In this document: positions 1-6,947 of the stretch, in pieces
Numbering within the stretch: the first letter of the stretch is position 1
Layout: each line of letters starts with the position of its first letter
NCBI GenBank assembly: GCA_003478355.1
Contig: QUFC01000007.1
Location: forward strand, 54,247 to 118,246
Source: Lachnospiraceae bacterium AM48-27BH
GTDB lineage: Bacteria > Bacillota > Clostridia > Lachnospirales > Lachnospiraceae
Length of the DNA stretch: 64,000 bases
Reading direction: 5' to 3'
Position numbers and translations under genes: made by a program
The notes under the pieces: model-generated
Told to the model about the DNA's origin: nothing
The model's input: the letters and a program-made list of their open reading frames with translations, nothing else
The model's database searches: none

Positions 1-55
1 CATGGAATTTGCTGATGCGCCGCATGGTCTGCAGATATTCGGTTGCCTGAAACAT
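1..55 (-). CDS. 5' end of a gene running off the window, probably a MarR-type regulator
   Basis: Only 18 codons are visible, read leftward from an ATG at 55. A good ribosome site (AGAAAGGAGG) lies upstream. The visible residues (MFQATEYLQTMRR...) do not identify a family. The guess of a MarR-type regulator rests on context: a consensus promoter and a 16-bp palindrome of the form AGTTC-N6-GAACT lie just upstream. This is the same architecture seen before the MarR gene at 16979-17488 in this window, which suggests self-repression. Family assignment is inference. Confidence 0.45.
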   Translation of the reverse strand, partial: MFQATEYLQTMRRISKFH

Positions 56-94
56 AGGAGAATCCTCCTTTCTGCAGGTAGTTCAAAAAGTAAA

Positions 95-150
95 AGTTCA
101 AAAACGAACTATTTATAACAGGATTATAGCAGAGAAATGCAAAATGTCAA
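95..150 (-). promoter_or_regulatory. Promoter and palindromic operator of the leftmost gene
   Basis: On the minus strand TTGACA (150-145) and TATAAT (128-123) are separated by 16 bp, a near-consensus sigma-A promoter. A palindrome AGTTC-AAAAAC-GAACT (95-110) lies just after the expected start point, with a further AGTTC half site at 80-84. A repressor bound there would block the early transcript. Confidence 0.7.
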
Positions 151-204
151 GATGATAGAAGATTGACTAATAGAAATTCATAGCAAAGATTTATTCCATT
201 TATC

Positions 205-351
205 ACCTGTGGGGATCCAGATCTGGATTCCATTGTGGCATTGATCCGCCAGAGCGCCAAGGTGCCCTGTGCCATCGGTTTCGGCATCTCCACGCCGGAG
301 CAGGTGGGTGTTTATGTAAGATCCATGAAGGAGGCGGTGCGGGAGGTATAG
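205..351 (+). pseudogene. trpA: Decayed 3' fragment of tryptophan synthase alpha subunit
   Basis: One open frame without a start reads DLDSIVALIRQSAKVPCAIG, then FGISTPEQ, then VYVRSMKEAVREV and a stop. The VPCAIGFGISTPEQ stretch is characteristic of the TrpA alpha/beta barrel near strand 7. In intact TrpA about 50 residues separate it from the C-terminal helix, but here the two are joined directly. The 5' part of the gene is missing and there is an internal deletion. No other trp gene is visible nearby. The fragment is a relic, not a functional gene. Confidence 0.75.
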
Positions 352-368
352 AGCCCCGGCGCCGCAGC

Positions 369-602
369 CTATGAAAAACTGTCCTGGATCTGCTTCAACA
401 GATCCAAATCTGCCTGGGATACCTTCATATTAGAAGTTAACACGTTACCATCCGGCGTAGTGACCTTGAATTCCAGAACGGTTCCTTCCACCAGTCCCTG
501 TCTGTAGACCGTTTTCCAGAATAACGGGAACTTGGGATGACGCATGGTGAAACTTTGCCATGCGGTTTTTAACTGCATCAGCTTTAAAGGGTTGAAACTC
601 AT
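369..602 (-). CDS. Small conserved hypothetical protein (77 aa)
   Basis: The protein starts MSFNPLKLMQLKTAWQSF and has a mixed composition with no signal peptide or membrane segment. The start has a ribosome site (AAGGAG, about 9 bases upstream). Small soluble proteins beginning with a similar NPLKL..LK motif are, as I recall, common in Lachnospiraceae, but I know no function. It is divergent from ddh with about 130 bp between them. The real ribosome site and coding-like composition argue against a chance frame. Confidence 0.65.
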   Translation of the reverse strand: MSFNPLKLMQLKTAWQSFTMRHPKFPLFWKTVYRQGLVEGTVLEFKVTTPDGNVLTSNMKVSQADLDLLKQIQDSFS

Positions 603-664
603 ATATTAAAATCTCCTTATCGATGGTTCATTCATGTTTTTCTTATCATAAAGCAAAAATCATA

Positions 665-694
665 TTTACACAAGGGAAAAAAGCGTGTTATACT
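665..694 (+). promoter_or_regulatory. Promoter of ddh
   Basis: TTTACA (665-670) and TATACT (689-694) are separated by 18 bp. The ddh start codon lies 41 bp downstream with AAAGGAG before it. No operator-like symmetry was seen. Confidence 0.55.
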
Positions 695-734
695 ATGGCA
701 CATAAATTTGCTAATAAAATAAAGGAGCAGAAAG

Positions 735-1721
735 ATGAGCATTCGTATTGGTATATTAGGATATGGTAATCTTGGAAAGGGCGTAGAAAGCGCAATCGGG
801 CAGAATCCAGACCTGGAGCTGACTGCGGTATTTACCCGTCGTAACCCGGAAAATGTAAAAGTGAGAACCGCAGGTGTAAAGGTTCTGGCTGCTGAGGAGT
901 TAGAGCATATGCAGGATCAGATCGATGTGCTGGTACTGTGCGGTGGAAGCGCAACAGACCTTCCGGTACAGACACCAAAGTACGCAGAGCTGTACAATGT
1001 GGTGGACAGCTTTGATACCCACGCAAGAATTCCGGAGCATTTCGCAGCGGTAGACGCAGCGGCAAAGAAAACCGGTAAAGTCGGTATCATTTCCTGTGGA
1101 TGGGATCCAGGTATGTTTTCTTTAAACCGTCTGTATGCCAACGCAATTCTGCCAGAGGGCAGTGATTATACCTTCTGGGGCAGAGGTGTCAGCCAGGGAC
1201 ATTCTGACGCTATCCGCCGTATCGCCGGTGTAAAAGACGCAAGACAGTACACCGTTCCGGTTCCAGAGGCAGTAGAGGCCGTAAGAGCAGGCAAGAATCC
1301 GGAACTGACCACCAGACAGAAGCACACCAGAGAGTGCTATGTAGTGGCTGAGGAGGGCGCAGATCTGGCAAGAATCGAGAACGAGATCAAGACCATGCCA
1401 AACTACTTCTCTGATTATGATACAACCGTAACATTCATTGATGAGGAGACCATGAAACGTGATCACAACAAGCTTCCACACGGCGGCAGCGTGATCCGTA
1501 CCGGTGTGACTGGAATGGATCGGGAGCACAAACACGTAGTAGAGTACAGCTTAAAGCTGGATTCTAACCCAGAGTTTACGGGAGCAGTGATCGCGGCATA
1601 CGCAAGAGCTGCATACCGCATGAATAAGGAAGGCATGACCGGCTGCAAAACGGTATTTGATATTGCACCGGCTTACCTGTCTGCACAGAGCGGAGAAGAA
1701 TTAAGAGCACATCTGCTGTAA
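735..1721 (+). CDS. ddh: meso-Diaminopimelate dehydrogenase
   Basis: Ddh makes meso-2,6-diaminopimelate in one NADPH-dependent reductive amination of tetrahydrodipicolinate. It supplies lysine and peptidoglycan cross-links without the acylated intermediates of the longer route. The 328-residue length is usual for the family. An N-terminal Rossmann motif (GILGYGNLGKGVE, about residues 6-18) binds the nucleotide. The conserved SCGWDPGMFSLNR and GRGVSQGHSDA stretches, followed by the LPHGGSVIRTG region, match the substrate domain. The start is supported by AAAGGAG. The gene stands alone, with a promoter upstream and a terminator at 1769. Assignment is firm. Confidence 0.95.
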   Translation: MSIRIGILGYGNLGKGVESAIGQNPDLELTAVFTRRNPENVKVRTAGVKVLAAEELEHMQDQIDVLVLCGGSATDLPVQTPKYAELYNVVDSFDTHARIPEHFAAVDAAAKKTGKVGIISCGWDPGMFSLNRLYANAILPEGSDYTFWGRGVSQGHSDAIRRIAGVKDARQYTVPVPEAVEAVRAGKNPELTTRQKHTRECYVVAEEGADLARIENEIKTMPNYFSDYDTTVTFIDEETMKRDHNKLPHGGSVIRTGVTGMDREHKHVVEYSLKLDSNPEFTGAVIAAYARAAYRMNKEGMTGCKTVFDIAPAYLSAQSGEELRAHLL

Positions 1722-1730
1722 GGAAATATG

Positions 1731-1760
1731 GGCTGTTTGCGCAACGCGTGAACAGTAACA
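1731..1760 (+). repeat. Short hairpin repeat, copy 1 (after ddh)
   Basis: CTGTTTGCGC and GCGTGAACAG form a hairpin of about 10 bp (with G-U pairs), followed by TAACAA. A diverged copy lies at 3305-3335. There GCGC is replaced by GTGT, yet the hairpin can still form through G-U pairs. Both copies sit just before an intrinsic terminator. Confidence 0.7.
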
Positions 1761-1768
1761 AATATGGG

Positions 1769-1806
1769 AGCCAGGCAAAAAATGGTTGATTTTTTGCCTG
1801 GCTTGC
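1769..1806 (+). terminator. Terminator after ddh
   Basis: A perfect 14-bp inverted repeat (1769-1782 with 1790-1803) encloses a 7-base loop. Its A/T-rich stem end could work in both directions. Confidence 0.8.
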
Positions 1807-1835
1807 TTTATGGTATAGGAAGGAAATCGGATAAG

Positions 1836-2034
1836 GAAACAGGTGTCGGAGAAATCTTTTGGGAAGATGGATCCGGTGAAAAGAGAAACAGGTGTGAATC
1901 CTGTGCGAACTCGTCACTGTATTTAGGGAGTGCAAGGCACTGATTCTGGCGGACAGCCGGAAGCAGATGGGTCACTGGGAAACTGGGAAGGCCGCCAAGT
2001 GTGAAGATCTATAAGTCAGGAGACCTGCCTGTTT
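1836..2034 (+). promoter_or_regulatory. Cobalamin (adenosylcobalamin) riboswitch
   Basis: The conserved parts occur in order: an opening helix at 1836-1845 that pairs with CCTGCCTGTTT near 2024-2034; GGTGAAAAGAGAA, then GGTGTGAATCCTGTGCGAAC and TCGTCACTGT (1875-1920); CACTGGGAA...GGGAAGG; and the B12-box-like AGTCAGGAGACCTGCCT (2013-2030). The RNA should bind cobalamin and, with the terminator at 2101, shut off the corrinoid-related locus downstream when B12 is plentiful. Confidence 0.93.
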
Positions 2035-2100
2035 GATGGGGCGGCAGATGCCCGTACCACGAGTAATTGGTTGTAAAAGCAGTGAATTTTGTATACACGA

Positions 2101-2134
2101 AAACCATTTATCTTAGGGTAAGTGGTTTTTTTCA
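2101..2134 (+). terminator. Expression-platform terminator of the cobalamin riboswitch
   Basis: A 12-bp stem (2101-2112 with 2117-2128, two G-U pairs) with a TTAG loop is followed by a run of T. It lies between the aptamer and the first structural gene, as expected for ligand-dependent termination. Confidence 0.82.
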
Positions 2135-2224
2135 TCTGCGATCGGCAAACAATCCTCCAATGATCAAATTTATCCGCATTTTCAAAAAATGGGGAGCATT
2201 TCCCTAAAATTTCAGGAGGAAACT

Positions 2225-3250
2225 ATGAGAAAGAAGTTATTAGGAACCATGATGTGTGCGGCTCTGACCGCATCCCTGCTTGCCGGATGTTCCGGAAAAG
2301 CAGCTGAGACAACCACTGCAGCAGAGACCACGGCAGCAACAGAGGCAGCGACTGAGGCGGAGACCACCACAGAAGCAGCAACGGAAGCAGAAACAGAGGC
2401 AGAGGAAGAAGAGGATACCGGAGACGCATCGATGGATAATACAAGAAACCAGGACGAAATTGGCGACAACGAGTTGCTGGTAGTCAGCTTCGGAACCAGC
2501 TACAATGACAGCCGCAGACTGACCATCGGCGCCATCGAGAACGCCATGGAGGAGGCATTTCCAGATTATAGCGTGAGACGTGGCTTCACCAGCCAGATCA
2601 TCATCGACCATGTAAAACGCCGTGATGATGTGACCATCGACAACGTAGGCGAGGCATTAAACCGTGCCGTTGATAATGGCGTAAAGAATTTAGTGGTACA
2701 GCCGACCCATCTGATGAATGGTCTGGAATATACGGATCTTTCTAATGAGCTGGCAGAGTATGCAGACGCATTTGAGAATGTGGTTCTTGGCGAGCCGCTG
2801 TTAACCTCTGACGAGGACTTCAAGGCAGTTGCAAAAGCAATCACTGACGCAACCAAGGAGTATGATGACGGTGAGACAGCCATCTGCTTTATGGGTCACG
2901 GAACCGAGGCGGAGTCTAACCAGGTATACGCAAAGATGCAGCAGGTATTAAGCGATGAGGGTTTTGAGAACTACTATGTAGGTACCGTAGAGGCAGAGCC
3001 ATCCTTAGAGGATGTCTTAAAGGCAGTTGGCGAGAAAGAGTACAAGAAAGTCGTATTAGAGCCTCTGATGGTGGTTGCAGGAGACCATGCCAATAACGAT
3101 ATGGCTGGCGATGAGGATGGAAGCTGGAAGACTGAGTTTGAAAAGGCCGGTTATGAGGTAACCTGTCTGGTAAGAGGACTTGGCGAGCTTCCAGAGATCC
3201 AGCAGTTATATGTAGAGCATGCAAAGGCAGCTATCGACAGCCTGAAGTAA
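2225..3250 (+). CDS. cbiK: Membrane-anchored (lipoprotein) sirohydrochlorin cobaltochelatase CbiK
   Basis: CbiK inserts Co2+ into sirohydrochlorin (or its oxidised form) in the anaerobic cobalamin pathway. The start at 2225 is preferred because TTTCAGGAGG sits directly upstream; an in-frame ATG 36 bp earlier lacks one. Residues 1-20 are a lipoprotein signal ending LLAGC. They are followed by a linker of about 50 residues made almost only of Thr, Ala and Glu. The chelatase domain follows (about residues 80-340), with candidate metal/active-site histidines in QPTHLMNG, MGHGTEAES and AGDHANNDM. Most CbiK proteins are cytoplasmic; exported forms are known in Desulfovibrio. Export here suggests handling of cobalt or tetrapyrroles outside the membrane, next to an uptake system. 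It is first after the B12 riboswitch. Confidence 0.88.
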   Translation: MRKKLLGTMMCAALTASLLAGCSGKAAETTTAAETTAATEAATEAETTTEAATEAETEAEEEEDTGDASMDNTRNQDEIGDNELLVVSFGTSYNDSRRLTIGAIENAMEEAFPDYSVRRGFTSQIIIDHVKRRDDVTIDNVGEALNRAVDNGVKNLVVQPTHLMNGLEYTDLSNELAEYADAFENVVLGEPLLTSDEDFKAVAKAITDATKEYDDGETAICFMGHGTEAESNQVYAKMQQVLSDEGFENYYVGTVEAEPSLEDVLKAVGEKEYKKVVLEPLMVVAGDHANNDMAGDEDGSWKTEFEKAGYEVTCLVRGLGELPEIQQLYVEHAKAAIDSLK

Positions 3251-3304
3251 TGAAAGGCCGGTTTACGGACACGAAAGCGTTATGCAGAATAGAACAAAAG
3301 AAAT

Positions 3305-3335
3305 GGCTGTTTGTGTAACGTGTGAACAGTAACAA
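3305..3335 (+). repeat. Short hairpin repeat, copy 2 (after cbiK)
   Basis: It matches the element at 1731-1760 (GGCTGTTTGTGTAACG, then TGTGAACAGTAACAA) with changes that keep the stem as G-U pairs. It overlaps the start of the following terminator stem. Confidence 0.7.
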
Positions 3336-3378
3336 GAAAAGACTGTCGGAGAGGTGTTGTCTGGCAGTCTTTTCTTGT
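3332..3378 (+). terminator. Terminator between cbiK and the next lipoprotein gene
   Basis: A 14-bp perfect inverted repeat (3332-3345 with 3365-3378) lies between the two genes. Read-through may be partial, since the genes downstream appear to belong to the same riboswitch-controlled pathway. Confidence 0.75.
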
Positions 3379-3430
3379 GTCATAGGTCAGAGTGTAAACA
3401 GAAAGATTTTGCAGCATGAGGAGATTGATT

Positions 3431-4429
3431 ATGAGAAAAACAAGAAAGAAAGCAGCTTTGGTATTATTAGCGCTGTTAACAGCAGCCCAGTTAAATGGCT
3501 GTGGTGGTAAAGAAACAACAGAAACCCCAGCTGAGGGAACGGCATCTGTACAGACGACGGCTCACGGGGATGAAACAGGATCAGGGATGGAGACGTCTAC
3601 AGCTGACGGTGGAGCTGGAATCGCGGGAACGGAAACGTCCGCGGCAGATGGACAGACTGCAGGAGAGGGTGAGACCGTAGCACCGGAGGAAGTAGTCGAG
3701 GACTGGATGGTGCCGATCGCCGGAGACCAGGTAAAAGACGGTGAGTATGATGTGGAAGTGAAGAGCAGCTCTTCCATGTTTAAGATCACCGACTGCCGGC
3801 TGACAGTGAAGGATGGGGAAATGACAGCCGTTCTGACTATGAGCGGAACCGGGTATTCCCAGTTGTTTATGGGAACCGGGGAAGAAGCGGTGAAGGCCGA
3901 CGAAAGCGCTTATATCCAGGCGGTAGACGCAGATGGCAAATGTACCTTCGAGATTCCGGTAAAAGCCTTAGACGAGGCCATTGACTGCGCGGCGTTCAGC
4001 AAGAAAAAAGAGAAATGGTATGACCGGAAGCTGGCATTTTTAGCTTCTTCCCTGGGAGATGCGGTGTCAGTGGATGTGAAGATGACCACAATTTCGGATC
4101 TGGCGTTGGAGGATGGTATTTATGAGGCAGATGTGGTCTTAGAGGGCGGTTCTGGACGTGCTTCTGTGGAATCTCCAGCGAAAATCACCGTAAAACAGGG
4201 GGAAGCGACAGCGGAGATCATTTTCAGCAGCCCGAATTACGATTATGTGCGGATCGGAGAAGAGAAATATGAGCCGGTCAATACCGAAGGTAATTCTGCC
4301 TTTGAGATCCCGGTAGATGGTTTTGATTACCGGATGCAGATCGCGGCAGATACGGTAGCCATGAGCACGCCGCATGAGATTGATTACACGTTATTCTTTG
4401 ATTCTGCAACCATCAAAAAGGCAGAGTAA
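3431..4429 (+). CDS. Lipoprotein with two tandem beta-rich domains, corrinoid locus
   Basis: The start at 3431 is chosen because GAGGAG lies 7 bases upstream; an ATG at 3416 has no site. Residues 1-23 are a lipoprotein signal ending LNGCG. A low-complexity Thr/Glu/Ala/Gly linker of about 75 residues follows. Two homologous domains of about 110 residues come next. Each opens DGxYxxxV and has a central strand (LTVKDGEMTA; ITVKQGEATAE) and a closing FEIPV. The second holds FSSPNYDYVRIG and ADTVAMSTPHEIDYTLFF. I do not recognise a named family; similar domains are often attached to iron or corrinoid uptake loci in this group. A ligand-capture role on the cell surface is inference. It lies 6 bp before the binding-protein gene. 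Confidence 0.7.
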   Translation: MRKTRKKAALVLLALLTAAQLNGCGGKETTETPAEGTASVQTTAHGDETGSGMETSTADGGAGIAGTETSAADGQTAGEGETVAPEEVVEDWMVPIAGDQVKDGEYDVEVKSSSSMFKITDCRLTVKDGEMTAVLTMSGTGYSQLFMGTGEEAVKADESAYIQAVDADGKCTFEIPVKALDEAIDCAAFSKKKEKWYDRKLAFLASSLGDAVSVDVKMTTISDLALEDGIYEADVVLEGGSGRASVESPAKITVKQGEATAEIIFSSPNYDYVRIGEEKYEPVNTEGNSAFEIPVDGFDYRMQIAADTVAMSTPHEIDYTLFFDSATIKKAE

Positions 4430-4435
4430 TAAACG

Positions 4436-5743
4436 ATGAAGAGACAGATTTTTACGGCAGCGGCAATTATCACTGTGTTGGGACTGTCCGCCTGCCAGGT
4501 ACAGAAGGAAACGGAAACAGTTACACAGGAACAGAATGAAATGGGATCTGCCGCACAGGAACAGAATGAAACAGGAGTTGCCGCACAGGCGCAGACCGGG
4601 GCAGGAGCAGAAGGCCACGGGGTTTTTGACATCCCGGTGCAGCTGGAATATGCCAGGAAATTCACCATCACAAAGGACAGCGATGGCTGCAGTCTCCTGA
4701 CCATCGACCAGGGAGACCCGGTCGTGGTGATCCCGGAAGGAAATTCGGTTCCAGAGACACTTCCAGACCATGCGATCGTATTGGAACAGCCCTTAGACCA
4801 CATTTACCTGGCTTCTACAGCAGCTATGGACTTTTTCGCATCCCTGGATGCCATGGACAGTCTGCGGCTTTCTGGAGTCAAGGAGGACGGCTGGTATATA
4901 GAGGCGGCCAGGGAAGCCATGAGAGAGGGCAGCCTGATCTTCGCTGGCAAATACAGCCAGCCGGATTATGAACTGCTTCTGTCAGAGCAGTGCCGTCTTG
5001 CTATTGAAAATACCATGCTTCTTCATAACCCGGAGGTGAAAGAAAAACTGGAGCAGATCGGGATCCCGGTGATCGTGGAGCGGTCCAGTTACGAGCCGGA
5101 GCCTTTGGGACGGATGGAGTGGGTGAAATTCTACGGCGCACTGCTGGGGAAAGAAGATGAGTCAGAAGCTTTGTATAACGAAAAGGTTGAGACTTTGAAA
5201 GAAGAACTGAACCGGGAGCAGACACAGAGTCAGAATCCGGAGGACAATCAGAATGCAGATAATAGCCAGAACCAGAACGGAAGTACAGACGCTGGTCTGG
5301 ACGCAGACCAGACGGAAGAACGGCCAACGGCGGTGTTTTTCTATATCAACCCGAAAGGCTATGCCAATGTCCGTAAATCCGGTGATTACATCAGTAAGAT
5401 GATCCGGATGGCAGGCGGTGAGTACCTGTTTTCGGATCTGGGTGACCCGGACAGCGCCTTATCTACGGTCAATATGCAGATGGAGGAGTTTTACGCTTCT
5501 GCCAAAGACGCCGATTACCTGATCTACAACAGTACCATTTACGGTGAGATCCAGAACCTGGATGATCTGTTTATAAAAAGTCCGCTGCTGAAGGATTTTA
5601 AGGCGGTAAAAGAGGGACATGTATGGTGCACGTCCAGCCAGACCTTCCAGCAGGTCATGGGCGTGGCGGATCTGATCGGGGATATGCACCGGATGTTCCT
5701 GGGAGAAGAGGATGGGATGACCTATTTGTTCCCGCTGAGGTGA
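4436..5743 (+). CDS. ABC transporter substrate-binding lipoprotein (BtuF/FhuD type)
   Basis: A lipoprotein signal (residues 1-20, LSAC) is followed by a Gln/Glu-rich linker and a class III periplasmic-binding fold (about residues 100-430). Visible family marks are DHAIVLEQPLDHIYLAST, the helix-linked EQIGIPVIVER and the C-terminal VKEGHVWCTSSQTFQQ. A Gln/Asn/Asp-rich insertion (about residues 260-295) is unusual. Together with the FecCD-type permease and ATPase downstream it should import a corrinoid, given the B12 riboswitch; iron-siderophore or haem cannot be excluded by fold alone. The start codon has only a weak ribosome site, consistent with coupling to the gene 6 bp upstream. Confidence 0.82.
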   Translation: MKRQIFTAAAIITVLGLSACQVQKETETVTQEQNEMGSAAQEQNETGVAAQAQTGAGAEGHGVFDIPVQLEYARKFTITKDSDGCSLLTIDQGDPVVVIPEGNSVPETLPDHAIVLEQPLDHIYLASTAAMDFFASLDAMDSLRLSGVKEDGWYIEAAREAMREGSLIFAGKYSQPDYELLLSEQCRLAIENTMLLHNPEVKEKLEQIGIPVIVERSSYEPEPLGRMEWVKFYGALLGKEDESEALYNEKVETLKEELNREQTQSQNPEDNQNADNSQNQNGSTDAGLDADQTEERPTAVFFYINPKGYANVRKSGDYISKMIRMAGGEYLFSDLGDPDSALSTVNMQMEEFYASAKDADYLIYNSTIYGEIQNLDDLFIKSPLLKDFKAVKEGHVWCTSSQTFQQVMGVADLIGDMHRMFLGEEDGMTYLFPLR

Positions 5744-5764
5744 ATGCTCCGCGGAGATAAATGC

Positions 5765-5851
5765 TCCGCGGGGATGCACAGTGATTCTGTAAAGAACATG
5801 TCAGCATACGCTGACCAGAACCACGCGCCAATTCTCCCGGACGTTCGACTT
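5765..5851 (+). repeat. Dispersed structured repeat (87 bp), copy 1
   Basis: It is the same length as the copy at 24361-24447 and differs at 10 positions. Core features are an inner hairpin GTCAGC-4nt-GCTGAC, a middle helix GTGATTCTG with CAGAACCAC, an outer helix near both ends, and a conserved end GGACGTTCGACTT. It is preceded by a tandem ATGCTCCGCGG duplication (5744-5770). It fills the gap between the binding-protein and permease genes and may affect read-through. Confidence 0.8.
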
Positions 5852-5901
5852 CACCAGACAGCCCGGCACATAAGATCAAGAAGAGAAGGAGAAATGGATC
5901 C

Positions 5902-6945
5902 ATGTCAGCAGAAAAATCACAGAAAACAGCCATAAAAGAAAGCGTCCGCTACTGTATGGTATTTGCAGCCATGCTCCTGCTGCTGGCGGCGCTGGTGGTC
6001 TGGAACATCAATTCCGGCAGTGTCCCCTTAACGGTACGCCAGGTGGCGGAAATCCTGTTTGGTGCGGGCCGGGAAGAGACAGCAGGTGTCATCGTATGGC
6101 AGATCCGTTTTCCAAGGATCTGTGCGGCAGTGATTTTAGGAGGCGCACTGGCAGTGTCCGGCTTCCTTCTTCAGACTTTTTTTTCCAACCCGATCGCGGG
6201 CCCCTTTGTGCTGGGAATTTCTTCCGGCGCTAAACTTTTTGTGGCACTGGTGATGATCTGGTTTTTAGGCAGAGGCATGGCCATTGGTTCCTGGGCTATG
6301 GTAGCAGCGGCATTTGCCGGTTCCATGCTCTCCATGGGCTTCGTGCTGCTGGCCGCAAGAAAAGTGAACCAGATGTCCATGCTGGTGGTCTGCGGTGTCA
6401 TGATCAGTTATATCTGTTCGGCTGTGACGGACTTTGTGGTGACATTTGCCGATGATTCCAACATCGTAAACCTTCACAATTGGTCATTAGGCAGTTTTTC
6501 CGGTATCAGCTGGGAGCAGGTGCAGGTGATGAGCGGGCTTGTGGCAGCAGCAGTTTTGCTGGTATTTGCCATGTCCAAGCAGATCGGCGCTTACCAGCTT
6601 GGGGAAAACTATGCAAGAAGCATGGGGGTCAATATCCGTCTTTTCCGGGCAGGGCTGATCCTGCTTTCCAGTCTGCTTTCCGCCTGTGTGACAGCATTTG
6701 CGGGACCGATCTCCTTTGTGGGGATCGCAGTGCCCCATCTGATAAAAGGACTGTTTCGAAGCTCCAGGCCACTGATCCTGATCCCCGGATGTTTCCTGGG
6801 AGGCGCTCTGGTATGCCTGCTATGCGATATGATCGCCAGGACGGTATTTGCTCCGGTGGAGTTAAGCATCAGCTCCGTGACGGCATTATTTGGTGCTCCG
6901 GTGGTGATCTGGCTGATGGTAGACCGACGGAAAGGAGGCAGGTAA
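5902..6945 (+). CDS. FecCD/BtuC-type ABC transporter permease
   Basis: This 347-residue protein has about ten hydrophobic membrane segments, as usual for the BtuC/FecCD/FhuB family. Typical signatures are RFPRICAAVILGGALAVSG (near residue 70), the Gly/Pro-rich NPIAGPFVLGISSGA loop, and GPISFVGIAVPHL, the cytoplasmic loop that docks the ATPase. It forms the membrane channel for the substrate delivered by the lipoprotein encoded upstream. AGGAG lies 10 bases before the chosen start. The next gene begins 2 bp after its stop, so the permease and ATPase are surely cotranscribed. Confidence 0.9.
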   Translation: MSAEKSQKTAIKESVRYCMVFAAMLLLLAALVVWNINSGSVPLTVRQVAEILFGAGREETAGVIVWQIRFPRICAAVILGGALAVSGFLLQTFFSNPIAGPFVLGISSGAKLFVALVMIWFLGRGMAIGSWAMVAAAFAGSMLSMGFVLLAARKVNQMSMLVVCGVMISYICSAVTDFVVTFADDSNIVNLHNWSLGSFSGISWEQVQVMSGLVAAAVLLVFAMSKQIGAYQLGENYARSMGVNIRLFRAGLILLSSLLSACVTAFAGPISFVGIAVPHLIKGLFRSSRPLILIPGCFLGGALVCLLCDMIARTVFAPVELSISSVTALFGAPVVIWLMVDRRKGGR

Positions 6946-6947
6946 GC

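Noticed and set aside
2212..2611. Several open frames opposite the cbiK linker
   Set aside because: They are products of the repetitive Thr/Ala/Glu codons on the other strand.
6480..6947. Extended open frame upstream of the BtuD-like gene
   Set aside because: It overlaps the permease gene in another frame. GTG 6948 with AAAGGAGG is the real start.
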